Below are positions 22,759-35,199 of a stretch of DNA of 64,000 nt, piece by piece. Under the pieces are notes generated by a model. That model saw only the letters and a list, made by a program, of their open reading frames with translations. It was not told the DNA's origin and did not search any database. This DNA comes from Gymnothorax reevesii. Its lineage: Eukaryota > Chordata > Actinopteri > Anguilliformes > Muraenidae. The stretch spans positions 1,926,501 through 1,990,500 of the forward strand of contig CM056573.1 in assembly GCA_029721435.1 (NCBI GenBank). The letters run 5' to 3'. The first letter of the stretch is position 1; each line of letters begins with the position of its first letter. The position numbers and the translations under genes were made by a program.

Positions 22759-22764
22759 AATAAA
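22759..22764 (+). terminator. polyadenylation signal AATAAA
   Basis: A canonical hexamer 10 bases after the TAG at 22747-22749, followed within 25-60 bases by a GT/T-rich stretch (GTGTTGTTTGTGTG). It gives a very short 3' UTR and supports 22393-22749 as the last exon. Confidence 0.6.
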
Positions 22765-25700
22765 CTTATTTGTCGGCCATTATCAGTGTCCTTGCTGTCG
22801 TGTTGTTTGTGTGCATCTTGTTTTGGTAGTTTGCACGTACGGGCGTGATTAACCTTTCTCTTTCAAGTCCTGGAGGCAAAGAGCGGAGCGCGTGATCTGA
22901 AGCTTGGTTAATGATGGCTGATTAAATTTGTTGAAAACGTTGTTTGCATTTTCATCTCTTGTTCCATCTCATGCATTGTTAAACAGACTCATGGTTTCCA
23001 AATAGGTCAGGCCGTGTTTCCCTCGTGAAGTCTTCAGGGGTCGGCTTCGTCTCTCTAAACCCCTTAACTTTAATCCCTCCACCCCCGCTACCTCTTTCAA
23101 AAATGCGCCGTGGCGGGCGAACGCCAGAACTGTAAACACGCTTACGTGTGGAGACGAGGCTGCCAGGGTGCCGTACCGATTCAGACATGAACTGAAGGCG
23201 GTCATAAACTTAAAAACGAGAGGGACAGCGTCCAGACTGGCGGACTGTGGGACTAACAGGATTACTCGCTCAGAGGACAGTCCTTTGTGGGAAGATTCTG
23301 TCAGGATTTTCCACGGGATTAAAGTGATATCTTTATAATGTGGCTTCTCTAGGTATAAAGGGAATTAACAAGATTCTGTCTTTTTAAGTTTGGAAGGCTG
23401 AGAATATTAGTGTGTGTTTCTGATGCTGCAGTTATACTCTTTGGTCGAGATTAATCTGTCTGATAAAAATTGATGTAAAATTACAGTTTTTCATGCGATC
23501 AGTGTATCCCAAAACAGATGCTGCTTTTGCACAATCATCATTAGTCAGGGGTATCATCAGTCTGTAACAGGCAGAATGTACCTGGGCCAATAAATGTGGA
23601 TTTTGGTTGTTGCTGTCACGTGAAAAGTGTGTGTGGGGTGCAAGTTCCCCATAAAAGGTATTCCTGGGTTGTTACTACGTCATTAAAGGTGGCTCTGAGC
23701 GCTGACTGGCCCAAAGGACCGAGTGCTCTCCAAGTCAGTCGCTTTTTATTGAGTTATGAATAATGCAACAGCATCACTTGGCTCATTAATTATTTCCCCA
23801 GACACGCCGGGTTTTCCAACAAAAGTGACACAACACAGATTATCTGAATTCTCTTGAAGAAGAAACCACCGAATATCACAAAATCCGCTCGGAAACATGT
23901 TCGTTCTTCGGCTGTGTGCAGATGTGTAAATGGGGGTTGGATTTTGGAAATTTGGGAATGTGTTCGCACCCCCAGTCATGGATACCCTGAGGTTTGAGTC
24001 AGGAAACGTGCACAGCATTTAACGATGGAGAGGGAATTGTTGTGGTTTTTATTCAGACATATTTTCATGTTATGAGGTTCCCCCATCCCAAGGCACTCGG
24101 AGAGAGACAGATTCTTCAGACAGTCAGACTTTATTGTGGAATGTTGATGAATGTAAAGCCGAGTTCTTTTTGCACAAGAAGAACTGACATCTCCTCTTTA
24201 ACACCCAGTTTTTATACCTTCATCACAGGAAATATCTTCCAAATATGGTCTTTCCACACAAGGACAGGCAAACCAAAACACTGCCAACTTCCCTTGGGAA
24301 CTTGAACCAAACGATAAGCATGTATAACACTAAAAAGGACTGGAAAATTGCAGTCAAGAGAGGAAAAATACAGTCAGATGACTAGGATACAAGTAGATAC
24401 ATAAATGATGAAATTGATTATGTTTTCAGTAACCACTTATGATTTTACTGAACAAATACTGATTAAAGCTAAAGAAATTAAGTGCATCACCTGATTATGT
24501 TTTCAAATCAATTAAACAGAAGCTGCTTACTAATCAAAGCTACAGAAGCCTGCTGCTTATGTGTGAGTGAGCTGCTTATGCATGTGTTAATTGAATAGCT
24601 TGCATGTGTGTGTGACTGTGTGTGAACTGCTTGTGTGTGTGTGTGTGTGTGTGTACGTGTCCTGCGTGTGTGCATGTGTCTATGTGCACTGCTTGTGTGT
24701 GTGAACTGCTTTTATGTGTATGTGTGTGTGTTACTGCTGCATAAATAATATGGATACCGATTATGATTACTGATTATGCTTATTCAACATGGCAATGGAT
24801 CTACTGATGAATATGATGAGAAATACTGTAACGTAATCCTCAACAGAATGACTGGATTGGTTTCAGGAGCATAAAAAGTCTCAACTGCGATGCTGAGGGT
24901 GACATGTTTAGGGTTGTAAGTCAGACCTCAGTCATGCTGAGCGTGCGCCACCTGATCATCCTGGCTGCCTGAAACTCTCTCCTGAAGGGGCTGCTCAGAT
25001 CGTGTTGGCACAGCGCTGCCATTCATTATCACTGTCTCAGAGGTGGCAGGACCTTAAACAAAACAATAGGCAACCCGTGACAAGTTAAATCTTCCCAGTT
25101 GTGTCCTTGTGCGATGGCGGGCTCGGCAGAATGGAGCAGTAGTGCACAGAGGGCAGACCATAAACGTGTCTCTCGGGGAGATTTGCAGAGACCCAGATAA
25201 TATGCAGCTTGATAATTGCACACTGCTGTCTTGTTTTCCGAGACTCGATGTGCAGTTAGACTCATGTTAGTATTGTGCTTTGGAGAGCTGCCCTGATAGC
25301 ATTCTGCCTGGAATGATGGAGGACTGATGTTGACCAAGTGAGAGTCTATAAACCAGTGGCGGAAAATAAAGCACATTTACTCACGAGCTGTACTTACACT
25401 GCTGTGAAAAAGTATTTGCCCCCTCTCAATTTCTTCTATTTTTGCATATGTGTCACGCTTAAAAGTTTAAAATCATCAAACTCATTTTCATATCAGACAA
25501 AAATAACCTGATTTAAAATATAAAAAAAACCAATGTGAGAGAGGAATTACTCCCGAAGTCACTTCATCAACCAATAAGATTTAATTGATAACTGAGTTCA
25601 GTTGCACGAGACACCAAATTTTGTGAGTCTGAAGTAGAATTTTTCCAGGAAATAAAAGAATTAGTGTTCTTTCATGGAATGAGAAAATTCTCCTGCTACT

Positions 25701-26609
25701 GAAACTATTTAAAACCCAGTGGATTAGCTGGTAAATGTATTGTTACTAAGCTGAAAACAGGGCTGTTTTTCCGAGCTCATGAAAACTTGACCTTTTAGAA
25801 ATGTGTGATTCTCACAGGACAGGGATGCTGCAAACATATCTTGGTCTCATAGAATATGATGCATTGCTGTTAATTAAACTACATGACATTAGTAATTAAA
25901 ATTAGTACCACCTTCAATGACCACAGCCGTTAAATGCAACATACACCTTGATGCCCTGTCATATTAATCCAAAAACATCATGTAGAAAAGTGAAATACTG
26001 ACAAGGACCATTTTTCTGCAGAATGAGTACTTGCACTTCTGATGCATGAGTTTAGTTGATATTTGATATTTGATATATACTTTTACTAAAGCGAGGTTTT
26101 GAATGCAGGACGTTTGCTTGTAGTGGAGTGTTTTCACAGTGTGATATTACTACTTTTACGTTAGTGAAGGGCCTGAATGTTTATTCCACCTGCGATAACC
26201 GACCGCAGCAACTACTGAATATTTTTATCATTCACCAAACACTCTGCTGCTCATATTCAGGACCTGCAGAAACATAAATCTGCACTCATTGGCTGAATCT
26301 CTGCAGATACATATTCAGAGAGTCTAATCTCTTTAAAGGTCTCCATGCAGCCGCTTATGGTCACTTTGTGAAATTCCTCTGAAGCACGTCTTCACTGGAA
26401 GCTTTCATCGACACCTGGGGGTCATTGGCTAGAGGAACCACAGGTCCACTTTACATCTTCACAGCACACAGGTGCCATCCACATGTCAGCTTGGTGATAC
26501 GCAGTGCATGCTGGGATGTGGGTTCTACCTGGGCGCTTGCCTAATATCCACAGACAGTGAATCTGTCTGCACAGAAACAACTATTTTTGCATTGAGCTCG
26601 TCTCCGCAG
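22765..26609. other. intergenic DNA, no supported gene
   Basis: No coding region with matching splice sites is seen. It includes interrupted GT-rich DNA at about 24600-24735 and a Tc1-type MITE-like fragment at about 25393-25720. A T-rich to A-rich region follows to 26.1 kb. Confidence 0.5.
25393..25720. mobile_element. MITE-like fragment (GTGAAAAAGTATTTGCCCCC end)
   Basis: It starts with CTGTGAAAAAGTATTTGCCC, the end of a widespread fish non-autonomous DNA element. The following 'tttttgcatatgtgtcacgctt' and 'gagttcagttgcacgagac' words belong to the same family. The right end is not found, so this copy is truncated. A second copy begins at 45775. Confidence 0.5.
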
Positions 26610-26672
26610 GAACAATTTCTCAGCCGGTTGAACCGTGGAGAAGCTTTGGACCCAAATGAAGTCACTGCATAA
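26610..26672 (+). CDS. candidate terminal exon, unidentified
   Basis: A fair acceptor (GCATTGAGCTCGTCTCCGCAG) ends at 26609. It is followed by 20 codons (EQFLSRLNRGEALDPNEVTA) and TAA at 26670-26672. The peptide has natural-looking composition. The frame upstream of the acceptor is also open to 26472, which weakens the case. There is no nearby AATAAA and no partner exon is known. It could be the end of another + strand gene or chance. Confidence 0.2.
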   Translation, partial: EQFLSRLNRGEALDPNEVTA

Positions 26673-28979
26673 TTAATGCGTCTGTGACTGCGTGTCTAGA
26701 GGTCTTCTGTCAGCAGCTTAATCACATTACCTGGCCTGGTGTTTCCTGCTTGAAATTCTTTCTTGCCGTATGGTGTAACGGCGTTTGCTGTTAAAGACCA
26801 TCCCTGTGTCCTTGCGCTTGCTTGCTGCTGCAGATGCCAGCCCGAAGGGCCTTTTAACATCTCTGTCTGTGGCGCCAACGTGGAGGTCCCTGCATCCTCC
26901 GACTGTGCCTGTCTGTTTGTTACTCTCAGTCTCCTTTGTTCTTGCTCTGTGGTGTGGCCGGCAGCCAGGCGGCTTCATTCAACTTTAATGCAGGAAGGTC
27001 TGTCTCCTGGTGCCAAGCTTTCTCTGTGTGCCGAGCCCGGGCTCTCTTTCTCCTGTGCGACAGCTGAGGTTTGCATGCTTGTTGGGTCGAGGAAAGCCTT
27101 TGACAGGGTCAGGTACGCCTTGCGCCTGTGATCTTATCGAAGGAGAATTTTATTCTTTTATCCCGTCTGGCTGAGATGTGCTGTGTGCTTTTGTGTTGAA
27201 GTTGTTACCAGTAATAACGGCGGAGAAAAAAACAACAAAAAAAGGCATCACAATCTCAACTGCAATCACCCTAGGCTGCGTGCCACGATTTTAATCTCGT
27301 TCCCCCACCTCCAGATCTGCAATCACAGTCTCCTACACCCCATCCTTCCCCTTCTCCTAATCGATTGCAGACTTCAACCAGCATCTCCGGACCTGCGTGT
27401 GATCGCAATCTCCCCTCTCCATCCCAGGTCATCAATTGAAACCCCTCCACCCCACCTCAATACCCCCTTCCATGAACACCATCCACCCCAATCAAAGAAT
27501 TTGCCCCAGCTCACCCTATGGTTTACAAAAGCAATCTCACCCCATCGATCGCATTGACTCCCATCCCCTGGTCATGTGACCCCACTGGCTGTGTGCAGCG
27601 CTTCTGTTCTTGGTGTTTAGATCAGGTTCTCCATGCTCTAACTACATGGTCAGCAGAGTTCCTGCCATCGATAATTCCTCTGATTTGCGGACTTCACAGC
27701 TAGAACCAGCCCTGCAGCATCGCTCACAGCTGAAGAAGATGTCAAGCAGAGATGCTCCTCGAGAAACAGGGAAAGATCACCAGGAGGGAAAAGCTGGTGT
27801 TTGAAGAGATCATGTCTGCTGTTATTTTTCACTTTCAATTCATGGTGGCCTGAGGTTCCTGAGTCCAACTCAAAGTGCTGAGGAGAAGCCGCCATTGGGG
27901 TTTGACTCCATGAGTTATATTTGCATCTTGAACAGTGTAACTGTGTCAGAAATTATTGACATCATTATATGTCGGAAACTCTAATTTTTACTCAAGTTTT
28001 CCCTTAAGTAGGTTCAAATCTTGTACATGATTTTATACACATTTCCCTGTAATTCAGCAGGACATATTTGTGTTGTTTGGAAACTTTGGGATCTCCACTA
28101 GAGTTTGAAATGGGCCTTAATTTCCACAGGATTGAATGCAGTGGTTGCATTTCACTGACCAATATTTGGGTGCATAGGTTTTGTGGGGTTAAAAGAATTG
28201 ATTTATCGAGGTGCACCAGAGGCGACACTAGTGTTGGCTGTAGCTACGCCCCCATTAAACATCACATAATAGCATTACCTGCCGAAAACCTCCCCTTTAT
28301 TCACCTTTATTTAGCATATATAGCCTATATAACTTCCCTTTAAACTGATGGACTCAAACAATTAATTCAAAAAACAAGTAGCAAGGATATCAACAATCCA
28401 AATAACCAATTGATAGTAAACACGCAGCTTCTTTCGTCTGTTTGCTGACAATAAACAAAATCGATTTCGAAAAATTAGTTTGAATCACTGTGCTGTGTGC
28501 ATGTACTAAGCAATAAAATTGCGTTCAGTGTTTTGTTTACGTTGTTTGTTTGAGCCGAACTTCCCTCTTTCTACCTGACCGACCGGTTGCAGACACACTG
28601 GCGTCTTCGCTGAGCAGCGCTAATAATAACTCCTCATTATCTGAGAGGCAAAAGGTTGAACACTAAGGGCAAAATTCTAATATGAGTCCTCTATAGACCT
28701 CACTGAGGTCAGAAATTTAGGACAATTAAGGACCCATTAACTTTTTATTAAACACAGTGTTTAAATCATCACCTCCTGCCCAGTTCTTGCAGTATAACCA
28801 TTAATTTTACGCTTTTCAGCAATTGACATGGCTGTGGCCTCTGCTTTTTAAAAAACTGAAACCAATTCTAAACTTCGCTACAGCTTGTGATTCTAAAGGC
28901 TGGTTAAAGTGGAGTTCAGATGCAGTGGCAGGCGAGGTGCACCGAGCACGGAGCAGCACAGCTGAGAGTAATAGAGAGA

Positions 28980-29371
28980 ATGGAAGGAAAAAGCTCACGT
29001 TTCTGAATACACGAAAGACTTAGCGCCAGAAACAAGGCGAGCAACAACAGAGGAAAAGAAATCTCAATAAACGAGAAAATAACAAGGCACCAAAGAATTG
29101 TGGGAGAAAATCCCTTTAGAAGCAGAGCTTCCCAGAAATAAAGATAAGATATAGTCTAACGAACCCTGACTACAGATATCTCAATCCGAAACGAGTCACT
29201 ACAAAGCAGACACTCCAGCAGAGGGGGCGTGGCGGACCTCCAGCTTATATAGACTCCGGGGAGGTGCCGCCCAGATATAACCAGCCAGCTGGGCTAAAAA
29301 TCCAATGGGGAAAGGATTCAATGTCGTCAGGTACAAGAATCACCAAAAGCAAACACACGCAAACCATGACA
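28980..29371 (-). mobile_element. possible LTR-like sequence
   Basis: Read on the - strand it starts TGTCATGG (complement of 29364-29371). It has a TATA-box-like TATATAAG (complement of 29244-29251) about 120 bases in, then a transcribed-looking region with AATAAA-like words. That order fits a retroelement LTR. I cannot find the far end or a target duplication. Confidence 0.25.
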
Positions 29372-30219
29372 ATGATGTGACGGTGAGAGTTGCTATAAAG
29401 CTGTAGTAAACTAACGAAAGCAGTAGGCCTCTTAATTACTGCTTTGTAATTGGCATTAAGACATGAGTGGGCTACTGGACTACAGGTTATACTGGTCCCC
29501 TGTGCTTCTCAGGGCAGCAAGTTTCTACTTCTTAAGAATTATTGTGAACCACAGATTTTCCCCAGCAGACAAACCTCCACCTGCCTGAGAGATTGTAAAC
29601 GGATCTTTATTGACAACAGTCAGAAGCCAGTACGGTCCTTAGGGACTGAGAGGTTGAACAGTGTGAACACTCAGGTCTTGGCTCGACAATCAGACCGTAC
29701 AGTGTGATCAGATGGATCATGAGCTTTGACTTTGTATCAATGACAATTTACTCGCACAGTGTAAGCTTGGATTAAGTAACAGCATCTCTAAAATGCTACA
29801 AAAATGCTCCAATTTTTGTGCAATAGTACATAGTATGTAAACAATGTGAAATCGTATAAAGAGCAGCAGCTTTAGTAGAGGCGAACAGTCCTGGGGCTTT
29901 TTTTCCTTTGTTAGATTTTTGTTCTAACTGCACTAAAATCCTGCGATTTTAACATGTAATTTTGTCTAACTTATATGCTTTTTCCTGTTTAGTGCAGTTA
30001 TTTACCCTCCTAAGCCACATGTTGACAGAGATATCCATGCACAACACGAAGAATATAAATTCTGTGTCCTTATCGTGATATATTGATATTTTGGAAACAA
30101 CTACAAAGAAAGAGATAAAACTTTAACTCATTAAGTTACAGATTGAGTTTGTCATTAATTAGTGTAACTGAATTGCCGCATGATAGCAGAGACTCTTCAT
30201 ATAACCCTGTATTACACAA

Positions 30220-30560
30220 GCAAATGGCAGTCAAACCTGTTTTATGTAATTTAATTAAATTTGAGCAAAATATCTTGACAGTACTTAAAACACTTCTTCA
30301 GCGACCTAATTTGGAACTAAATGATATTTCTCAGTGTCTGATTTGATCTGTTTAAAAGTACTAGCAACTGGTAATGAAGAAAAGCGCATTATGTTCGAGA
30401 TTCTTTTATTTCTCATCGCATGCATGAGTGTCTCAGCCAAAATGTGGCTTCAACTGCTCTGAATATGAAATGCACCTAATTAAGTCTAATTAACAGCTTT
30501 ATGAAATCCTACAACTGTGACTGTGGTTGGAACAAAACCAGCAAACACAGGGCACCTCTG
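30220..30560. repeat. old dispersed repeat, second copy
   Basis: Its right end (about 30523-30556, 'gttggaacaaaaccagcaaacacagg') is close to the reverse complement of 6186-6222. 'Gacctaatttggaact...ctgatttgatctgttt' (about 30302-30352) matches 6555-6606 in direct orientation. The family therefore has partly inverted arms. Highly diverged and non-coding. Confidence 0.4.
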
Positions 30561-33500
30561 AACACATTGACCAAATGTGTATTATTTTTATTATTATTAT
30601 TGTTATTATTGTTATTATTTTGGGTGCAGAAGTTGCTCTCTCCTGATCAAATCAAATCTAAATGTATTTGTGTAACTAATGTCAAGCATTTTGCATGAAA
30701 CAGAGGCCTCATCTCCCACAGGACCAAGCCTGAGGCTACAGGGGCCAGGAGAGGACAAAAGAGACTTTTATTATGTTTTATTTCACTCTGGGAGGATCCA
30801 CATGTTGGGGTGGGGTTATGCAAATTTAGGGTGTGGATTTAAATGACCAGTGTTGCTAGTGTTAATCTGATATCTTCAATGTGATTAATTTAGTTAAAGA
30901 TTAATTTGAAATGTTCTACGAGATCCCCAAAACACGGCTGCCTGCGGGTACAGGCTCTCTCCCACAAACAGCATTAGTGAAACGTAATGGTGAGATGCTG
31001 GGGTTTATGCATTTAAAATGCCCGACATGAGGGCAGGAAATTGCCCAAGGCGTATTACTGTAGTGTAGCGCATTCAAAATGCACAAATCCTAAATCCAAG
31101 GCCTTTATGCCACTCATACAATTGCTCACCAGAAAAATAATAATAATTTAATGCGCTTCAATATATGCCATTGTAATACATGTAAGCAGTATTGAAGTTA
31201 CCCCAGACTCCTCTCACAGCGAGCAGATCCTTCCTGTCACAGGGCCTGTGTTTGTGACCAAGCACTCGACGGTTATAATTCATGTATTTCGCTCTTCATT
31301 TTCATTAGACTGATTTTTAGCAACATTTATTGTAGAGATAAAACAGTGATGTTTTAGAAAATTAGTCCTGAGCTGAAATGAGCTTGTTTTTAGGCAGACT
31401 GTTTATGTGCTTAATCAATTTTGAATGGTGATAAATCTTTTATTGGTGCTACATCAAAGCTGGACCTTCATGGAACGATAAACTACCCCAACCGGCCAAT
31501 CAGAACATGGTATACATCCAAATTGTGCCATAGTGCTGCAACTATTCATATCAGTGATTGTTATTTATCAGTTTTTGAGTATTATCATTTACTCTGACTC
31601 ACAGCACTGGAGCTGAGACAAACAAGACAATCTCCTCACAGAAAAGTAAGGCTACTTCAGTAAACTATCGTCAGCTGTGGTTCTTGCAGCTTTAGAGATC
31701 CTGCGGATCTGTCCGCAGCATTTTTAAATTACCCTCAGAAGGGAAACGGGTACTGCACCTAAATTAACTAGAAATGACAAAAGAGGACGGGCTGCTATAG
31801 AATTCCCTGTAGAGTACGCTGGCGGATTAATGACAGAGAGCCTCAGGTCAGTTTACCCCTCCTGACTGGATGTTAAAAGTTTATTTTGCTCGATGAAGTA
31901 TTTTCCCGCTGTGTACCCTTCATGCAGTCAAAGGTCAAAAACACGCGTTGATCTACTTGACACCACCTGAATTTGTTAAGCAGAGTGAAATATTTGCATT
32001 TTAATTCCGAATTTATTTTAATTTAAGTCAGTAAAATGTATTTTATACAGTTTCTGCGTAACCTTTCCTTTTTTGTCATACAGCAGCTTGCAGAAGAGGG
32101 GACAGTTAAGATTTAATTGGCTTTCTTCATAATGTACAAACTTTAATCGGAATCAGGGTTGTGCTGAAGCTGAACACGTCACAGAGAAATGTGCATCATC
32201 TCCGTTCAGTAAACATGACTCTCATCCCCACAGATTTAACTGCTCATTACTGTCCCCCTCACAGATGACACTTTCACCCCTGTAAGCAGCGGCCGGAGGT
32301 CAGAGGTTATGAGTCGTCGGGATGCGTATCTGCTGACTGTATAACCTGAAATGGCTGTGATTGAGATGTTTCTGGAGAGCCATCTGAATTCCCTCTCTGG
32401 TCCTAATTTAGTACTGGTGCATTATTACCGCGAGCTTCACTTTGGTCACAATGAGATGCTTGACATTGGCAACAGGTTTTTAAAATATGAGGAAAACGTG
32501 AGCGATTCTTTCCGGGGCTGTGAATTTGGAGGGATGTGACAGAGGGGCTCGTGTGACTCGGCCCCCTGGGAGAAAAATCTGACAGCCGTCACCTGACTGA
32601 GGTCTGACAGCCGACCTGAGCTAAATATGACTCAGCCTGCAGAGGCTGGTGAACTTTCATACAGGCCTCTGGCAGCTGCGAGATGGAGCAGGAACCAGTG
32701 CTGTAAACTGCCGTACAGGAGCGTGAGCCGGTGAGGAACCTCTGAGCTCCTTTCAAACATTTCTCTCAAGGTTTGGAAAGACAGCTGTTATTGAAAGATT
32801 ATTCTCTGATATGGGAAAGGTGGCAGGCGGACGGAAGTGTGTGGCTCCCATTAAAGGGGAACCTAGGTCACACCTCGAGTAGATTTGCCTGAAAAGAGAA
32901 CACTTTGAAACTCAATTTCACATATTATTCACCGATCCCTCCCTGATTTCCGTGAAGAGCTGTATAAATGAAACTCATACAGCACTAGCCGAGGTGCTGT
33001 CTGCTGCGTATGGGAGCGACGTGTTTCCCCTGAACACTGACTCCCAGCTTAGCTGTGGTGTTTCTGTGGACCACCTGTCCCAGATTTTGTGAAACCTGTA
33101 TGCTGGGACCTGGAAAAATGTTCTGAACTCTTCCAGAAATGTACGGAGCCTAGGAAGTGCGATGACCTGATAAAACTATATTTTGTGGCTACGAGACAGA
33201 ACTCATTCCTACAAACTAGTTAACCCATAGCCATGAGATGAAAGCCATTCGCATGATTTCGCTATTTCTTAGCGAGTATCAAGAGAGAGAAGTTGCAACC
33301 AAAAAACTGCACACATCAATCAAAGAACAAGCATAGAGTTTGTAAAAAATGTCACAAAATCCCGGCCACTGTGACTCGATGATGGCGTGCAGTTCCACGC
33401 AGAATAATCTGGAGGGAGTGAATCTTTGAGTAGCTTTCCTCTAATGCAGAAATCACTTAACAACATTTTTGTGGCAGATAGGAGCTCAAAGTGTGCGCTT

Positions 33501-34201
33501 TTCAGGAAAATCGACTTGAGGTTTGACCTGAGCTTTCCTTTAATTTGCATCTTTCTATCATGTCAATCACATTGTTAATGGAATCAAATCCTGTAATCAG
33601 GCATCAGACCCTCTTCCTAGTGCATGCTGGGAATTAGCTGCTTGGTGCTGGAGTGAATCATCAGATTTGCTTTCTTTGTGATTTTTGGCTTTATTTTGTT
33701 CTGGTTGTCAGTGGTAATATTTTCACAATATTGACAGCAATATCTCAGATTCTGCTGACCTGATGGGTGTAAATCTCTGTACTGTTTATGTAAAAGTTAA
33801 GCTGTAGGTATGTTCCCTGATTCATCATTGATCTTTTTAAATACATTTAATAATATTTATTATAGGATGGGGCCAGAAGCAGTATTTATGTGTTCGATGT
33901 TCTGCACAGCGGTCTAACACCAGAACCTCCTGTAGTGAGGAACTTTAGGCGGCTGAGAGATGTAAGAGTTGTGTAACACACACCGGTGTCAGCTGCTGCC
34001 GCGGTGCAGGGGAAACATTAGTGTAGAGGGAACAGGTCAGGGTTTGGCCAAGAAATTAATAACCTGCTGCAGCGCTAACAAACTCCAGCCTGTCAGTTGC
34101 TAACTGAGAGAAAAGGAGCATTTGTCCCCAATAACTGCTCTATGCCCCAGCATTAAAAAGTGGTGTGAAATGGACTGCCTTTCAGTGGAAGTGAAATATT
34201 G

Positions 34202-34203
<2 letters not shown>

Positions 34204-34256
<53 letters not shown>
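34204..34256. repeat. (GT)n microsatellite
   Basis: About 26 uninterrupted GT dinucleotides. Confidence 0.95.
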
Positions 34257-34258
<2 letters not shown>

Positions 34259-34437
34259 ACCCGCTCTTTCATTCTGAAGGTGAGGACATATGCTTTTGAA
34301 TTCACCTACACAAACTCTGGGGCGTCTTTTCACTACATTCACAGAAACACAGTCATGTGATTTCATTTCTGCCGAAGCCCAGCTGCTCGGAATCTGATTG
34401 ATTTCTTTCCCTCCAACCAGTTTGCAATTATCTTTAG

Positions 34438-34572
34438 AGGCCGGCGAATTACTGCAATGTCGCCCACATCTCCAAACAAGAACTGGTGGCCCGGGGGCAG
34501 CTGGAGGGTGAGAGGGAGAGAGTGCAGGAGGCAGTAACTGTAACTCTCTCGACCCTCACCTCCCTTCTCCAG
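34438..34572 (+). CDS. candidate 135-bp exon, strand unresolved
   Basis: AG at 34436-34437 (TTGCAATTATCTTTAG) could be an acceptor, and CAG followed by GTGAGA at 34573 is a strong donor. The 45 codons between are open, phase 0, and protein-like (NYCNVAHISKQELVARGQLE). The - strand is also open throughout 34363-34743 (126 codons). It has its own splice-like pair: GGGAG then GTGAGG near 34559, and CTCTCTCCCTCTCACCCTCCAG ending near 34500. Both strands cannot be exon at once. The segment may instead be a conserved non-coding element. No family recognised. Confidence 0.2.
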
Positions 34573-34861
34573 GTGAGATGGGGCCATTCGCTTTTCATCA
34601 CCGTACACTTCGATCGCAGCGTCATTACAGGCCAGGCAGTGGGAGGCCCTGTCAGAAGACGGCGTAGTTAGCCTCTTGTTCGGCGAATGGCCCCTGATTA
34701 CGAAGTGCAGCGAAATAGTAGCAGCAGAAACGAGCTGTTTCAAGAATATTCATCGGCTTCCACCAGTCGGCAGGGGATGAGTCAGTGTTTTCCACACAGC
34801 GAGTGCCTTTTTTTCAACTACGTAACAGAGGAAGCCAAATTTTGGCCACAGTTTCTAAAGG

Positions 34862-34923
<62 letters not shown>

Positions 34924-34983
34924 AACACGCGCACACACGCACATGCACACACATACACACAAACACACATACGCGCACTCACA

Positions 34984-35080
<97 letters not shown>

Positions 35081-35190
35081 GCACACACACACATACACAC
35101 ACACACAAACACGCACACACACACACGCACGCACACACACGCACGCACACACACACACACACACACTCACTCACAAACACAAACACACAC
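34862..35190. repeat. compound (CA)n array, ~330 bp
   Basis: Nearly unbroken CA dinucleotides with interspersed CG and TA variants (CACGCACG, CACATACA). It produces His-Thr and Cys-Val open frames on both strands that have no coding meaning. Confidence 0.97.
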
Positions 35191-35199
35191 TCAAAAAAA

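Larger units (their letters stand above)
26673..34203. other. intergenic or intronic DNA, no supported gene
   Basis: Pyrimidine-rich DNA lies at about 27290-27500. An LTR-like stretch at 28980-29371 and an old repeat at about 30220-30560 are listed separately. A (TTA)n tract lies at 30583-30620. No exon with paired splice sites is supported. Confidence 0.45.

Noticed and set aside
26472..26672. 66-codon frame upstream of the 26610 candidate exon as a whole gene
   Set aside because: It lacks an ATG in good context and promoter signals; only the part after the acceptor is kept as a weak candidate.
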